NCBI GenBank assembly: GCA_010093685.1 | Contig: MU006228.1 | Location: 665,111-729,110, forward strand | DNA: 64,000 nucleotides | Direction: 5' to 3' | Origin: Ophiobolus disseminans | Taxonomy: Eukaryota > Ascomycota > Dothideomycetes > Pleosporales > Phaeosphaeriaceae | Part shown: positions 32,924 to 43,816 of the stretch, piece by piece | How positions within the stretch are numbered: position 1 is the stretch's first letter | Layout: each line of letters opens with the position of its first letter | Notes under the pieces: model-generated | The model's input: the letters and a program-made list of their open reading frames with translations, nothing else | What the model was told of the DNA's origin: nothing | The model's database searches: none | Made by a program: the position numbers and the translations under genes

Positions 32924-34708
32924 TTAATAGACGTAGAAAACTGTCGTATCCGGATGGGTCTGCCTCAACTTCTTGTTCCTTAGCTGCAAACTCAACCTCA
33001 TAACCCACACTGCGATAACTGCCACAATCGAGAACGCGATAGCAGCCATCCAGGCCTTGAGAAATCGAGGTCTATCACTCGCCGGCCACAGGTAAGGCGT
33101 ATACACACTGGCAAGGTTGCCAATAGAGTTGCAAAGTGCCAGGGCGACGGCCTTCTTCTCTGGAGTTTGGCCCAGGGTCGTTGAAATCCAGCCAAGCATG
33201 ATGTTGTTGATGCCGAACGAGAACGTAACGAACATGAAGATAGCGACCATGCGGGCTGCAACATTCGTTGTGACGGCGGGAATGATGAAGCCGGCGATGA
33301 TGATGGCTTTGCAAATCGTGATATGCCAGGTGCGCTCATTGTATCGGCCGGATGTGTACGACATCGCAACAGCCATGACTGCGGCAAGCAAGTAGGGTGG
33401 GCACGTCAGCGCAAGAGTCGTGGTGGTGTTGTATCCAAGAGTCCGTACCACCGTGGGCAAAAAGCTCTGGAAGCTAACGGAAGAGACATGCATGTTGTAC
33501 ATGAGGCAGAAGACCCAGGTGCGCCAGTCCACGAGGGCTTGCTTTAGACCAATCATGACACTAGTGGCTTCCTCTCGTTGGGTGGTGTCGGCGGCGATGC
33601 GTGCGTGCGCGAGTTGGCGCTGCTCAGGAGTGAGCCAGCGAGTGTTTAGAGGATGATCCGGGAGTAGGAAGAAAGAGACGAACGCGACAACTAGAGAGAG
33701 GGCGCCTTGAATGATGAAGAGCCTAGCGAGCCGATGAATTAGTGTTCGGGTCAAGGAAAGGACAAGTCAATAGTTCAAACATACCAGCGCCATCCAGAGA
33801 GACCACGGGCCCCATCAAGACCAGCAAAGACACCGGCTGCGATGAGGCCAGCGAAACTTGAAGCCAACATGTTTCCGGTGTAAAATATGGCCATTCGGGT
33901 CGCAATCTCCTTCTTCGTGTAGAATAGCGACAAGAGAAAGAGGGCACCCGGGTAAAACTATTCATTCTTCGTCAACTTCCGCCGTCCCCACGCCAGTGTA
34001 TAAACTTACTGGAGCTTCTGTGACACCGAGCATGAATCGGCACGCTAGCATACTTCCGAAATCGTTGGCAAGATAGGTCAAGAGACAGGTGATGGACCAT
34101 GCCATGCAAAATCCTTGGAAGATTAGCTGGGACGCAGCCAGAGAAGAATTCGGTACGTACCACCCAGATACCACGATGGTCTGACCCGATTGAGTATCAT
34201 GTTTGAAGGGATTTGGCCCGCAATATATCCAACGAACAGGATAGAGATGAGTGTGTTGTACTGGGTACCGACGAGGCCAAGGTCCTCATCCAACGAATTG
34301 AGTTTGGCGTTGACAAGGGCATTTCGATCCAGGAAGTTGAAGCTACGGTATAATCAGATTTATCGCTCTTGCTTGGCTTGATAATATAGACTTACAAGTA
34401 CATGATCCAGAGCATGGGCTGTTCGACTCATGTCAGGAGCTGATCTTTTCAACATTACGATGAGTACTTACAAGAATAGTGCGGTCGAGTTTCTTCACTA
34501 GAGCAATTTCTTGTGGGTCGATCTTGCTGCGCGCACCAAACTCGTCTACTTTCGCATCTACCACAGCTAATTTTTCTGGAGCGACGTCTGTCTCGGCCGT
34601 GCGGGTGCGCTCGACATGTTCAGTGTTCGCGATGTTGTGTTTCTCCATGTTGATGGTCTCGAAAGGACCGCTGGTGCCCGACGGTGGAGTGCGATCGATT
34701 AGCGCCAT
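32924..34708 (-). CDS. MFS transporter, Dal5/anion:cation symporter type
   Basis: Six exons, complement of 34472-34708, 34396-34418 (23 nt), 34161-34342, 34010-34113, 33785-33957 and 32924-33722, giving 505 residues with all phases fitting. About 12 membrane helices. Family landmarks: an FFNFLDRNALVNAKL segment at the first helix, LGLVGTQYNTLISILFVGY, a CRFMLGVTEAPFYPGALFLL block and STTLGQTPEKKAVALAL. These match the allantoate permease (ACS) family, whose members carry organic anions such as allantoate, vitamins or nicotinate with protons at the plasma membrane. The substrate cannot be told. The 23-nt micro-exon is notable but needed to keep the first helix. Confidence 0.9.
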
Positions 34709-35461
34709 GATATCTCGGTACAACAGCTTTTGCAAGTGAAATGGCGTCAAAGAAAGCACGAGCAAAAGTGAGCGATGCTACCCTGTGACCTGGCCGACTC
34801 ATGGCCTTTATAATGATCTCGGTGGTATTGTCTTCCAAGGACGGACAAGAAACGCCACCTTGCTTCGCGCATCGTGTCGCAGGATCCGGCTCAGGAAAGC
34901 GGTATCCAAGAGAGGCTTTCTGATCTAGACACTTGCACTACCCCAGGTTTCCCCCCGCGAAATGGTTGGCTCGTTACGGGGTTCCCGACCGCCCAGGAGT
35001 GCACATGCTTGGAGACTTGGCTGCTTGGAAAACGATCAGTCCCGCCCAGTTGGAGACTGTAGAGGTGCTAAGACTCCGGTCTCGAACTGCGCTTTCTCGG
35101 CGGAACATCTGAATTGATAACAAGCCGAGATTGGCATGCCTGACCTTCACAGATTTTGTTGATGCTGAGCCACTTGCGGTCGCGGACCCGCTTGGCGCGT
35201 GAATAGTCCGCACCACTCGGCACAATGTCGGCGGCTGTCTCGCCCAATCAGACAGGCCGCTGTTGCGCACGTGATTGAACATTACCCGTTGCGACTCAAC
35301 CAACACGGGTACGGGCCGAGCACCATCTAACTCCGAGGCGGGGTCCTGTAAATATGGCATCCACTTGCTCGATTACACGTTCGGCAATTGGATGGTTGCC
35401 GATGCCATGGCGTCCATACATTACGGAAGACGGCGTATATTCCAAACGATTTCTTCGCTAC
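34709..35461. other. Transporter promoter region
   Basis: Upstream of the minus-strand transporter gene. Overlapping open frames look random. Short CCTAGGTAGG-type words at about 35460 mark the 3' flank of the next locus. Confidence 0.4.
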
Positions 35462-36149
35462 CTAGGTAGGTTGAGAAGAATCTGTCCTGTGTCTGTTATA
35501 CTTATGTAGTTCAAAAATCGATGTCACCAGCTCCAGGATCTCGTCGCGCGCTTGAGGGTGTCGATGCGAGTAGGCCAGGGAGATAGCATCCGAGTCGATG
35601 ATATAGGTGTGGTTGCGGAACCAAGTCTGTGCTGGAAGCACAACTTTCCCTGTATAGTCGAAGCGATCAAAACCATAAACCATTTGATGCGTTCCGTTCC
35701 TCACTCCAGGCCTGCGCGATTTGGCAGGCTCTCGTAGGTCGCCCTCGTGGGCAAGAAATCACGGGATAAATACAGGTAGCTCCAAAATTATCAGGATGGC
35801 AAAGCACCAGTCGCAGGGTTTCCCTTGGGGCGGCATAGTCCGAGACCAGAAACGGCGAATACATTCCAAGAGGTGCTTGGGCCATGACGTTGGAGTAGAT
35901 CTCGCAACGAACGAGATGGCAGCTAAGGCGGAAGATTTGAATGTTCGGAGAGTTTGACAGAATGTTCGGAGAGTTTGACAAAATCTCGGCAAGCGGCGCG
36001 GAAAGAACATGAAGGAGCGAAGCATGGAAGTACTGAAGATGTATACTTGTGTTCGAGACAGTAGAAGGCGAACCAAGAGTCAGGAGAGAGAATCGAGCGT
36101 CCGTGCTGTGTGCTAAACATATAAACCTATGGAGCTCCGCGCGATGCAT
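35462..36149 (-). pseudogene. Degenerate or mis-framed protein gene
   Basis: Two minus-strand frames look protein-like but do not join. The upstream part is in frame 1 (about 36149-35750) with LSCHLVRCEIYSNVMAQAP and VSDYAAPRETLRLVLCHPDN. The downstream part is in frame 2 (about 35750-35462) with FLAHEGDLREP, PGVRNGTHQMVYGFDRFDYT and AISLAYSHRHP. No intron of normal length with the right phase connects them, so a frameshift in a decaying gene is likely. Family not recognised. A 21-bp direct repeat within it encodes a repeated LSNSPNI. Confidence 0.35.
35940..35981 (+). repeat. 21-bp tandem direct repeat, two copies
   Basis: Copies at 35940-35960 and 35961-35981 differ only at the last base. 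The unit is aatgttcggagagtttgaca followed by g or a. It lies inside the degenerate minus-strand locus and adds seven residues in frame, so it is a recent slippage or duplication event. Confidence 0.9.
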
Positions 36150-37095
36150 TGAAGTGAGTGAACCAGTATAATAATGTATGGCATTCGCTATAGGCGTGAG
36201 GTTCTGTCATTGGTCACATCAGCAAGAGGCGGGAAGGGTAGCAGCTTGCTCATCTAGCATGCCGGATATCTATGTCGGTGGAGAATTGCAAAGTCGCGTT
36301 GCGGACAATTTTTGAAGAGAAGGAAAGCAAAAACGAGCCTGCGCCCCCTTGAAATGCTCGAGTTCAAGATTTCCGTCTCATTTCTCAACCCCGATGCAAT
36401 TCGCCAACTTAACAGTTTGATATTTATGATACATCTAATGAGCTGATCAGCAAGAGCGGCCACAAGCTAAGGGGAAACCCACTCGTTCGATAAACAACCC
36501 TTTGAAAGATTGCACCTAAAGGCAGTCAGAAGCATGCGAATTCCGAGCTGAGTATCGTAGCACCCATGAAGTCTCTCTTTCGGAACCATAGCGTGATACT
36601 GAGATTGTCGCTGTAGTGTTGGCTTACCATCAGCCCGCTGATCTGCGAGTCCTGCTGTTGATCTGTGCGTCACAACGAGTGCATTCATTTCGCCAATTCC
36701 TCCTTTTCACCATCACAATGCGACCACGTGAGTGCATCCAAGCTAAAACTGCCTTATGATGAAAGCTTCGCTCTGATTTCGCCGCCTGTGAATTGTGTCA
36801 GAAACTTTAACGATGCAATTAGCGCAATCTTCGGATTATATCACAACGAAGGCGGGCGAGGACCGCTCCCCACAATCTTGCAACTCAACATCACCGGAAT
36901 CTTCCAGCTCTTCTGATTGCAAACATCTCTCACACACCTATAGCTTCCATCACCTCCCAACTCATCATCTCTGAGTCGAATACGTTCCTCACGCAGCTCC
37001 CTCTCGCTCGCTCGCCATATACGCCTCCTACCGAGTTGGAAATAGGTCGTACACACGCACCTACACTAAACTTCCACGTTAGCAAGCACAACATC
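36150..37095. other. Intergenic, divergent promoter region
   Basis: Carries the promoter and probable leader of the 608-residue protein gene (plus) and the upstream part of the degenerate locus (minus). CT-rich stretches at 36910-37030 fit a fungal leader. No gene supported. Confidence 0.45.
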
Positions 37096-38922
37096 ATGTC
37101 TTCGCAGACCCAGATGAAGAAGTCCAAGGGCATGAAGGATCACAAGAAGGCCCAGAAGGAGAAGGCTATAGCCAAGCGCGCTGCAGCCGCCGAGAAGGCC
37201 AAGCAGAAGAACACAGTCAAGATCGAGAAGAAGGTTGAGCCAGCCGAATTGGAGAAACTCGCTTGCGAGCGGTTTGCCCAGTTGGCAGCTTCCTCACCAA
37301 TCGAGGGTGTCACCGAGGAGTTGGTCGACGGTACCGCTATTCTTGTCAGCACCGTCGACGCTCGCGACGAGACGTTCCTCGTTCAGGATATCACCCCCGC
37401 GGTCGATCTCGTGCTCAACCATGGTACACCTGAGTCAGCAACGAAGACGCCTATGGTTGACCGTCATGATTCCTTTCGTAGCGAGTGCGTGATTGAAGAT
37501 GTCACCGCTGCCGAGCAGAAAATGTCTCACAAGATCGTCTTCGAGGAATTCTCTGCCATGCACGCGAGCCCTCCCTCTCCTTGCGATGCGCCGCGCCGTC
37601 CGGACATGGAGCCTGTTCACCATGCCCTCGTCGTCGAACCCACATCTGATGCTGCACCGTTCGATATCCACGCGCATCGCAAAGCTCTTGAAGACGCTTT
37701 GTACGACAACATGGAATCTCCCTCAACGCGTCATGCGCGACTCACTCACACCTCCTCGGCAGATGCCGAGTTCAATGCCAACCAGGATCCATACGACTAC
37801 CTGACTCCTGAGTCCATCTTCGAGGTCGACTCTCATACCATCAAGCGCGCAACTGATAGCAACGGCTTTGATGTTGTCGCAGTTTGTACTCCGTCCCTAG
37901 TCGACGAGGAGCCAGGCACTATTGGCGACGATGCGCCGCAGGCCTGCGAACAGGAGGACGACAAATCTTTCTGCCCGGCTGTTGCTCAGCTCTTCGCCGC
38001 CGCCGACTCCGAGCATGAGCTTGTCGTCGAGCTTCCAGCCGAGGCTAGTGACGACGCGTCGCAGGTCTACCAACAGGAGGGCGACAAATCTTTCTGCCCT
38101 TCTGTCGCTCAGCTCTTTGCTGCCGCTACCTCCGAGGCTGAGCTGGTTGTCGAGCTTCCAGCCGAAGCTGGCGATGAGACTACTCGCCGCGCTCGGAAGC
38201 TGATGTTCATCGAGGCCGATATGACCTTCGGCTGCGAAGACCAGTACTCTGCGGGGCCGCTATACGCCGACCCTGCCATCGTTAGCTGCAAAGTTGCGGA
38301 AGTGCAGCCCTACGCCGATCCTGCCATCGTTAACTGCAAGATTAGGGGTAGGGGTGTTGCTTGTTCGGCACCGATTACCAGCACTGCTCACCAAGAGGGC
38401 GCCGAGAAGATTATGTCGCTCTTGGGTGTTAATTTGTCTCGCACCGTCTCGCAGGAGACTGATGTGTATAGCCATGCTTCTTCCACCCCCTGCATTGATC
38501 GGTCCCACACACCCTTCACCCACTACTCTGCCTCGCCACCGCCGATAGGTGGTCAGTATGGTGGCTATGGCCAAGAATACTACAATCCACTAGTCGGTTA
38601 CGATTCTCGCTGGCTTCCGTCACCGATGACTGCATCTTCTGGGCCATGCTACGGCTCCGCTCCTCCGCCGTTTATGTCGGAGTATGCTGGCCAGCACATG
38701 AACTACGACTTTGTGCCTGGCCAGCACGTGTACCATAACTCTGTGCCTGGTCAGCCATTTTGGTACGAACAGATACCTCACCATCCCTTCCATGATTCAA
38801 CTGACCGTTATCGCCAGAATACCCCTCACTGCCCAACATCCTTCCAAGAGTTCATCCCCGGCCAGAACTATCACGGCACGAACCGATGGCCCGAGGCTCA
38901 GGTGAGCTATGCGCATCAGTAG
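37096..38922 (+). CDS. Large low-complexity protein with internal duplications
   Basis: Single exon, 608 residues from the ATG in aacatcATGtct; the frame is open 20 codons further upstream but that part has no better start. The N-terminus is a lysine/alanine-rich charged helix (MKKSKGMKDHKKAQKEKA). The middle is acidic and contains two tandem 41-residue copies around DKSFCPAVAQLFAAA (37927-38049 and 38050-38172) and two copies of YADPAIV.CK (38263-38292, 38311-38340). The C-terminus is rich in G, Y, P, Q and H with VPGQ repeats, prion- or RNA-granule-like in composition. No known domain. Strong codon bias toward C-ending codons suggests good expression. Function unknown. Confidence 0.72.
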   Translation: MSSQTQMKKSKGMKDHKKAQKEKAIAKRAAAAEKAKQKNTVKIEKKVEPAELEKLACERFAQLAASSPIEGVTEELVDGTAILVSTVDARDETFLVQDITPAVDLVLNHGTPESATKTPMVDRHDSFRSECVIEDVTAAEQKMSHKIVFEEFSAMHASPPSPCDAPRRPDMEPVHHALVVEPTSDAAPFDIHAHRKALEDALYDNMESPSTRHARLTHTSSADAEFNANQDPYDYLTPESIFEVDSHTIKRATDSNGFDVVAVCTPSLVDEEPGTIGDDAPQACEQEDDKSFCPAVAQLFAAADSEHELVVELPAEASDDASQVYQQEGDKSFCPSVAQLFAAATSEAELVVELPAEAGDETTRRARKLMFIEADMTFGCEDQYSAGPLYADPAIVSCKVAEVQPYADPAIVNCKIRGRGVACSAPITSTAHQEGAEKIMSLLGVNLSRTVSQETDVYSHASSTPCIDRSHTPFTHYSASPPPIGGQYGGYGQEYYNPLVGYDSRWLPSPMTASSGPCYGSAPPPFMSEYAGQHMNYDFVPGQHVYHNSVPGQPFWYEQIPHHPFHDSTDRYRQNTPHCPTSFQEFIPGQNYHGTNRWPEAQVSYAHQ

Positions 38923-39803
38923 AAATTGGTAGGCGACCTACCAGGGCTGGCATATGTATGTGGCTGTCGACTCCCAAGAGGTCGAAATCCCCTACAATAA
39001 TCGCTCAAAGTTCCCTCTAGATGACCAGGGGCTAGGGCGAGAATTGCTACCCTTTCACGCGCGAAACAGCTCATTGGCAGCTGCGATATTTTTCATACCT
39101 ATTCCTTATCCTTCTCTTCATTACATCTGGTATAACTTAAAATTGTCTTTGTTGGGAAGCTACGGCCTAGGTGGAAGGGCGTCGACTTCTGTCTTGCATA
39201 CTCGGTTCTCGTGTAAGGCGCGAAATTTGAACTGTTTACATGTTATAAATTACTAAATGATAACGGTACCATGCATCCCGCCTATTGCCGTGACGTTTGA
39301 AACGTGTGCATTCCGAAATACCGATCTAGCAGATCACGAATACTCTGCTTCATAGCTTGGGCATCGATGGCGCGGTTTGGCGCATCATTGCAAGACTGAT
39401 AAGAAATCGAAAGATGGGGTGAGCTGTTCCGGTGTAGGAGGCTCGCATTCGAGGTTGTGGGTGTAGGTGGAAGACGCATGGGCACGCACGGCAGACCTCG
39501 GGACGCTCTTGTGTTTAGCGATGCGCTAGTCCTCATTCGTCGTTCACCGCGATGCCACATTTCCAAGTTTAACACCGCAACTCCACGTAAGAAACAGGAA
39601 AACTGTGAAATAACATGAATATATATATATACGAGTCAAATTCAGATTCGTGTGTCTTCGGTGAATGCTCTCATAATACAAACCTGAGAAGTCGAAGCTG
39701 CCAATCTGATGTCGTACTGAGCGCAAGCTAACTCCGAGGTAGGCTTGTGAAGAACTGCGAACTCTCCCACTCAAGCTTCATTCTATTTCAGGCTCGGAGC
39801 AAT
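38923..39803. other. Intergenic, with AT microsatellite
   Basis: No firm gene. A minus-strand frame at 39282-39575 (97 codons) ends with a helical, protein-like segment (QSIRDLLDRYFGMHTFQ) but lacks a convincing start. An (AT)n run of about 13 bases lies at 39619-39631. Confidence 0.35.
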
Positions 39804-40391
39804 CTAAAGCTCACTCTTCTCCTCCTTCCATCCATCGCCAACACCCTTCATCCACTGCACACCGACCAGCTCTAACTTATGCTTCTCCACAAATTCCTTT
39901 GCCCCAAAGCTCCTCCGATCTACGAATTCCTCGCCTCCAACATCCGTCTTTTCCAGTTTCAGACTCTCGGGCTCCTTGAATAGCAGGAACAAATAGCGAT
40001 GCGGCCCGCTCTCATCCTTCGGTCCGGGAGCGAGGTACTGCGTCAGCGTCTTGCCCGCCTTCACAATGTCGGAGGAATCAAGATCCACGGATGAGATATT
40101 TGTTACGACCCAGTGGCGCCAGTAAGAAAACTTCGGGTCGTCGGGTGTGGGCGCATCGGGGTCGATGAGCATGAATGTGAAGGATTGAGATGACGGCGAA
40201 GAAGACAGCGAGGAGATGGATATTGTGGGCGTTTCCTTAACTTGGCTGACGCGGACGAAGCTTCCTTCCAAGGGGGAAATGGAGGGAAAGTTCACAGCGA
40301 GATTAACACTAGGTGTAAAGTTCTCCGGTATGATCTTTGAGGGGAGAAGGTTTGCGCTCTTCAGCGAGGAGATGAGCGTGCTGGTGGCCAT
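39804..40391 (-). CDS. Phosphatidylethanolamine-binding protein (PEBP/TFS1-like)
   Basis: Single exon, 195 residues, close to the usual family size. The two PEBP signatures are present: DPDAP at residues 77-81 (in FTFMLIDPDAPTPDDP) and GPHRY at 129-133 (in DESGPHRYLFLLFK), which form the anion-binding pocket. A conserved WRHWVVTNI strand lies between them. In yeast the relative TFS1 inhibits carboxypeptidase Y and affects Ras signalling; that role here is only inferred. No signal peptide, so cytosolic. Intact. Confidence 0.93.
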   Translation of the reverse strand: MATSTLISSLKSANLLPSKIIPENFTPSVNLAVNFPSISPLEGSFVRVSQVKETPTISISSLSSSPSSQSFTFMLIDPDAPTPDDPKFSYWRHWVVTNISSVDLDSSDIVKAGKTLTQYLAPGPKDESGPHRYLFLLFKEPESLKLEKTDVGGEEFVDRRSFGAKEFVEKHKLELVGVQWMKGVGDGWKEEKSEL

Positions 40392-40855
40392 GGTTGCCGA
40401 ACTCGCTGTCGGGTTGAACTTGGAGTTAGTTGGACGTAGGTATTGAGTTGAAGACTGATGTCGGAGGAGGAGCTGTATGTTCGTTATAAGTCATGTCAGG
40501 TGCTCGGAATAGTTTTGTAGCGAAATGCTCGTCCTGAATGTCATTGGTGGAAGAATCGTGGTGTAATCGCTTGGGACTCCGCTTTTGGCTTGGCCGCCTT
40601 CATGAGAATGGCCTCGGTGTGATGTACTCGATGGGTGCCATTCTCGGTAGTAGTACTCACCACTTTGAAATCTATGTCGATGATACACAAAACATGAACA
40701 AATTTTGATGCGATGCTACAATGGTAAGGAGCGCGGCGAGTCGGAGAACAGTGGGACTTCAGGCACGCTAAGGCTAGAAAGAATTAGAGCCACGCTATCT
40801 TTCTGACACCCGGCGGGCACAGCTCTCTACATCTTCTCTCCAGACTCCACGCACG
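40392..40855. other. Divergent promoter region
   Basis: Between the PEBP gene (minus) and the first HET gene (plus). No gene seen. Confidence 0.45.
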
Positions 40856-43317
40856 ATGTTTTGCGACCGGTGCCAACATTTCTGGAAAGAAGCTATCAAA
40901 AAAGCACAAATTGCAGACGTAATCAAAAATTCTGAGGATGTCCACTGGGCTACCCATGAAACGATCTTGCATCGCACCATTGGCGACCTGAAGCGCGCAT
41001 CTGGCCATCGGTGCCGCTTGTGTCGCGTTATATACTCCACGCCGACTCAGTACGAGCACGAGACACTTTTGAAAGACCATGATGAAGCGATAGATGTTAT
41101 TCTTGACATCAATCCGAACAATGGCCCTCACCCCGTACTCTCCGTGCAATTCCGTGCAGCCAACGGAGGAAACGTTAAAATCTCGAAGCGGATGGTGGCC
41201 TCCTGTAATGGAATGCTGGCTGATGTTAAGTTCCATTCGTAAAATATCCAGTGTTTTTATCTTATGACTATGTAGGCGAACTTGAAACAGCTCTGGATCG
41301 TAGCGGTGACCTAATAAACGACAATACGGGCTCAGACGGCGCACTCGAGCTCGCCGCCTATTGGACGAAGAGATGTATTGCAACACACGAGAAATGCCGT
41401 CCGGCAACGCTCGCATCTGTTGACACTCCATTTGTGCCTACCAGATTGATAGACGTTAGCAACGGCTCCATTCGGCTCATTGAAAGCGCACAGGAGCTCG
41501 ACAAGACTGCCGACAGGCGTTTCGTCGCACTTAGCCACTGTTGGGGTCTGGTACCCATTATCCGAACATTGAAAAACAACCTTCCGGAGCATCTTAAGAA
41601 CATTGAGCCCTCACAACTATCAAAGACATTCCGAGACGCCATACATGTGACGCGCAAGCTCGGCTATCGGTACGTCTGGATGGACTCCCTGTGCATTGTT
41701 CAGGACGATGGTGAAGACTGGGCGAGGGAAGCAGAGACCATGTGTGACGTGTATCAGTGTGCTATACTTACTATTGCAGCCGCACATGCTTCTGGGGGTG
41801 ACATTGGCTGTTTCACGGAAAGAGATGGGTTATTAAACCTACCATTTTACATCGAGCTACCATCTTTTGACATCACTAAAAGAGCAAGCAAGATTCAGTT
41901 CACGTCATACGGCCGAGTTGGTGCATTAGCCGGCGGTGACCCGGTTCTATTTGGGAGGGCGTGGGTACTCTAAGAGCAACTGCTATCCCCTCGTATACTG
42001 ATGTTTGACGGTAACCAGCTTAGTTGGGAGTGCCTAAGCGCATATGGGTCCGAAAAAACGCCCACTTCGGGCACAATGAGGCACAGCGCGTACCACAGGA
42101 CTATTCGCACGGGAATCATGGACAACACGGAGTACTTCCGTTGGCCGAACCGCAGCAATGAGAGTAATCAATCTGACGCCTACTGGGACCAGCTAAAGCA
42201 TCAACACTGGTGCAATCTAATCATGGACTATACGCATCGCGGCATGACCCAGTCGAAAGATCGTCTTGTTGCACTTGCCGGTGTTGCAAAAGCGCTCAGT
42301 CAACACACGGAAAGCAAATACTGGGCAGGATTGTGGTCGAAGTATTTCACGGCCGGCTTATTGTGGAGTCTTGCGCACAGCGATATCTTTCAAATTGCTT
42401 CAGCCACGGGCTTCGACTTTGAAAGGAACAAGAAGGTTAGACATGAGCAACCCATAGCACCTAGCTGGTCCTGGGCCTCAGTGACAACTCCTGTCATTTA
42501 CGAACAAAGCGAACTGCTCAGCTACGACCGCATGCACGAGCTGATCAAAGTTGACGTGTCGGGTACTATCGATCAGCAGTTTGGAAGGATGAAGATCCGC
42601 GGTCACGTTCGGCGTGGCTATGTTAACGTCGCGTACCCACATTCCATTTGCGAAGCAGCAGCCTGGCTGCCGCACATGATGACTCCGCGACCCACCGGAC
42701 GAAGAGGGCTCGAATACATCAATTTCAAAGATCGCGTGTTCCATGCAAACGACTATTTCCTCTTCTCTGAGATGCATCCTGCGCCAACACTGAAGAATGT
42801 ATCACCACACCACGTCTCGAAAAAGGGAAATTATCGCTTCGTGCGTGGCTACTTCAGGCCCGACGAGCTCATTGATCCGTGCACCGAGATCACTTTCATT
42901 GCTATCGCACAACAACACTTTGGTGCATCGCTCAAGACCAGACTGCCTACACATGACGATGCATCTGCTCTAAAGGTACATACGCTCGCTCTCGTGCCGT
43001 CAAGGAGGAAGCCAGGTGAATACCGCCGTGTCGGTCTTGCCGCGTGGGACGAATGCGCATGGTATGGGTACCTGTGTGGGTTCAAAGACGAAATGGACAG
43101 GAAGGTGTACAGACCTGGCAACTACTTCAACGGGTTTCTGCAAGACGATGGCTTTAGGGACAAGCTGGCGAGGAGCCTTGGGTGGGACGACTTGGAGATG
43201 CTTGATGAGTGCGAGACGGGAGCGCATGATCATGGATACGAGAAGGATGCGCTGCCGGAAATAGGAAACTATCATCAGGACGTTGACGTTATGGAACGAA
43301 CTATCGAGATTGCGTAG
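40856..43317 (+). pseudogene. HET-domain protein gene with in-frame TAA
   Basis: Exons 40856-41238 and 41304-43317, with a 65-nt intron (GTAAAA to CGTAG) chosen because it keeps phase; this splice is less certain. About 798 codons. The N-terminus has two CxxC pairs (CDRCQ, CRLCR). The HET domain shows FVALSHCWG, then YRYVWMDSLCIVQDD with DWAREAETMCDVYQ, and FGRAWVL followed by EQLLSPR. TAA at 41971-41973 (codon about 351) stands where the family has Gln (WVLQEQLLSPR), so CAA became TAA, a CpA to TpA change. The frame then stays open for 447 codons. HET proteins trigger vegetative incompatibility. The C-terminal half has no named domain. Confidence 0.85.
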
Positions 43318-43661
43318 CATGGTAGCGTGACCCAAGGTCGCTTTCTTTGATCGCATGTCTCACAAGCTTCCATAGTTAGCGGCGTTAACATTTTTCCCGG
43401 AGCGAATGATTTATCATAAGACCTACTCGTTGAAGTTCTTGTTCTGCCTGCTAACATCCCCGCTTGACGGGTAGTCACCTAGAGCATCATCTGAGCGTGA
43501 AGCAGTAAATTGGGAAGAATGAATAGCACGCACGAGTGTGATATTGCTGGAATGTTACTCTTAAACCTCATAGTAAAGGCGAACATCGCACGCATTGAAA
43601 GACGGCGCGTTCCAGTTGGGATAGAAACCTGGACCGCCTCAGCGCTACGCTCAACGAAGCA
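43318..43661. other. Intergenic, left flank of transposon
   Basis: 3' flank of the HET gene up to the TA target-site duplication of the Fot1-like element. No gene recognised. Confidence 0.5.
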
Positions 43662-43663
43662 TA

Positions 43664-43707
43664 CCCTGGCGCCCGGCGCAATGAGCCGCCCGGCGTAGTG
43701 AGCCACC
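43664..43707 (+). repeat. Left terminal inverted repeat of the Fot1-like element
   Basis: It is the inverted match of 45714-45761, with 4 nt missing after GCCCGGCG relative to the right end. Internal 17-bp direct repeat present. TA precedes it. Confidence 0.92.
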
Positions 43708-43816
43708 TTGAACACCAACACCAGCAATCAACTTGAGGTTGTTGAGCCACGTACAATAGCTATTACTGCGATATTCTTTAGTGTTGAGCTCTATAGGCCT
43801 TGATTAATATATATAG

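Noticed and set aside
37235..38574. Long plus- and minus-strand frames inside the 608-residue gene
   Set aside because: Codon-bias shadows of the main frame, with proline/serine/arginine-rich nonsense translations.
43479..43727. 82-codon minus-strand frame before the transposon
   Set aside because: It runs into the terminal inverted repeat and has no recognisable product.
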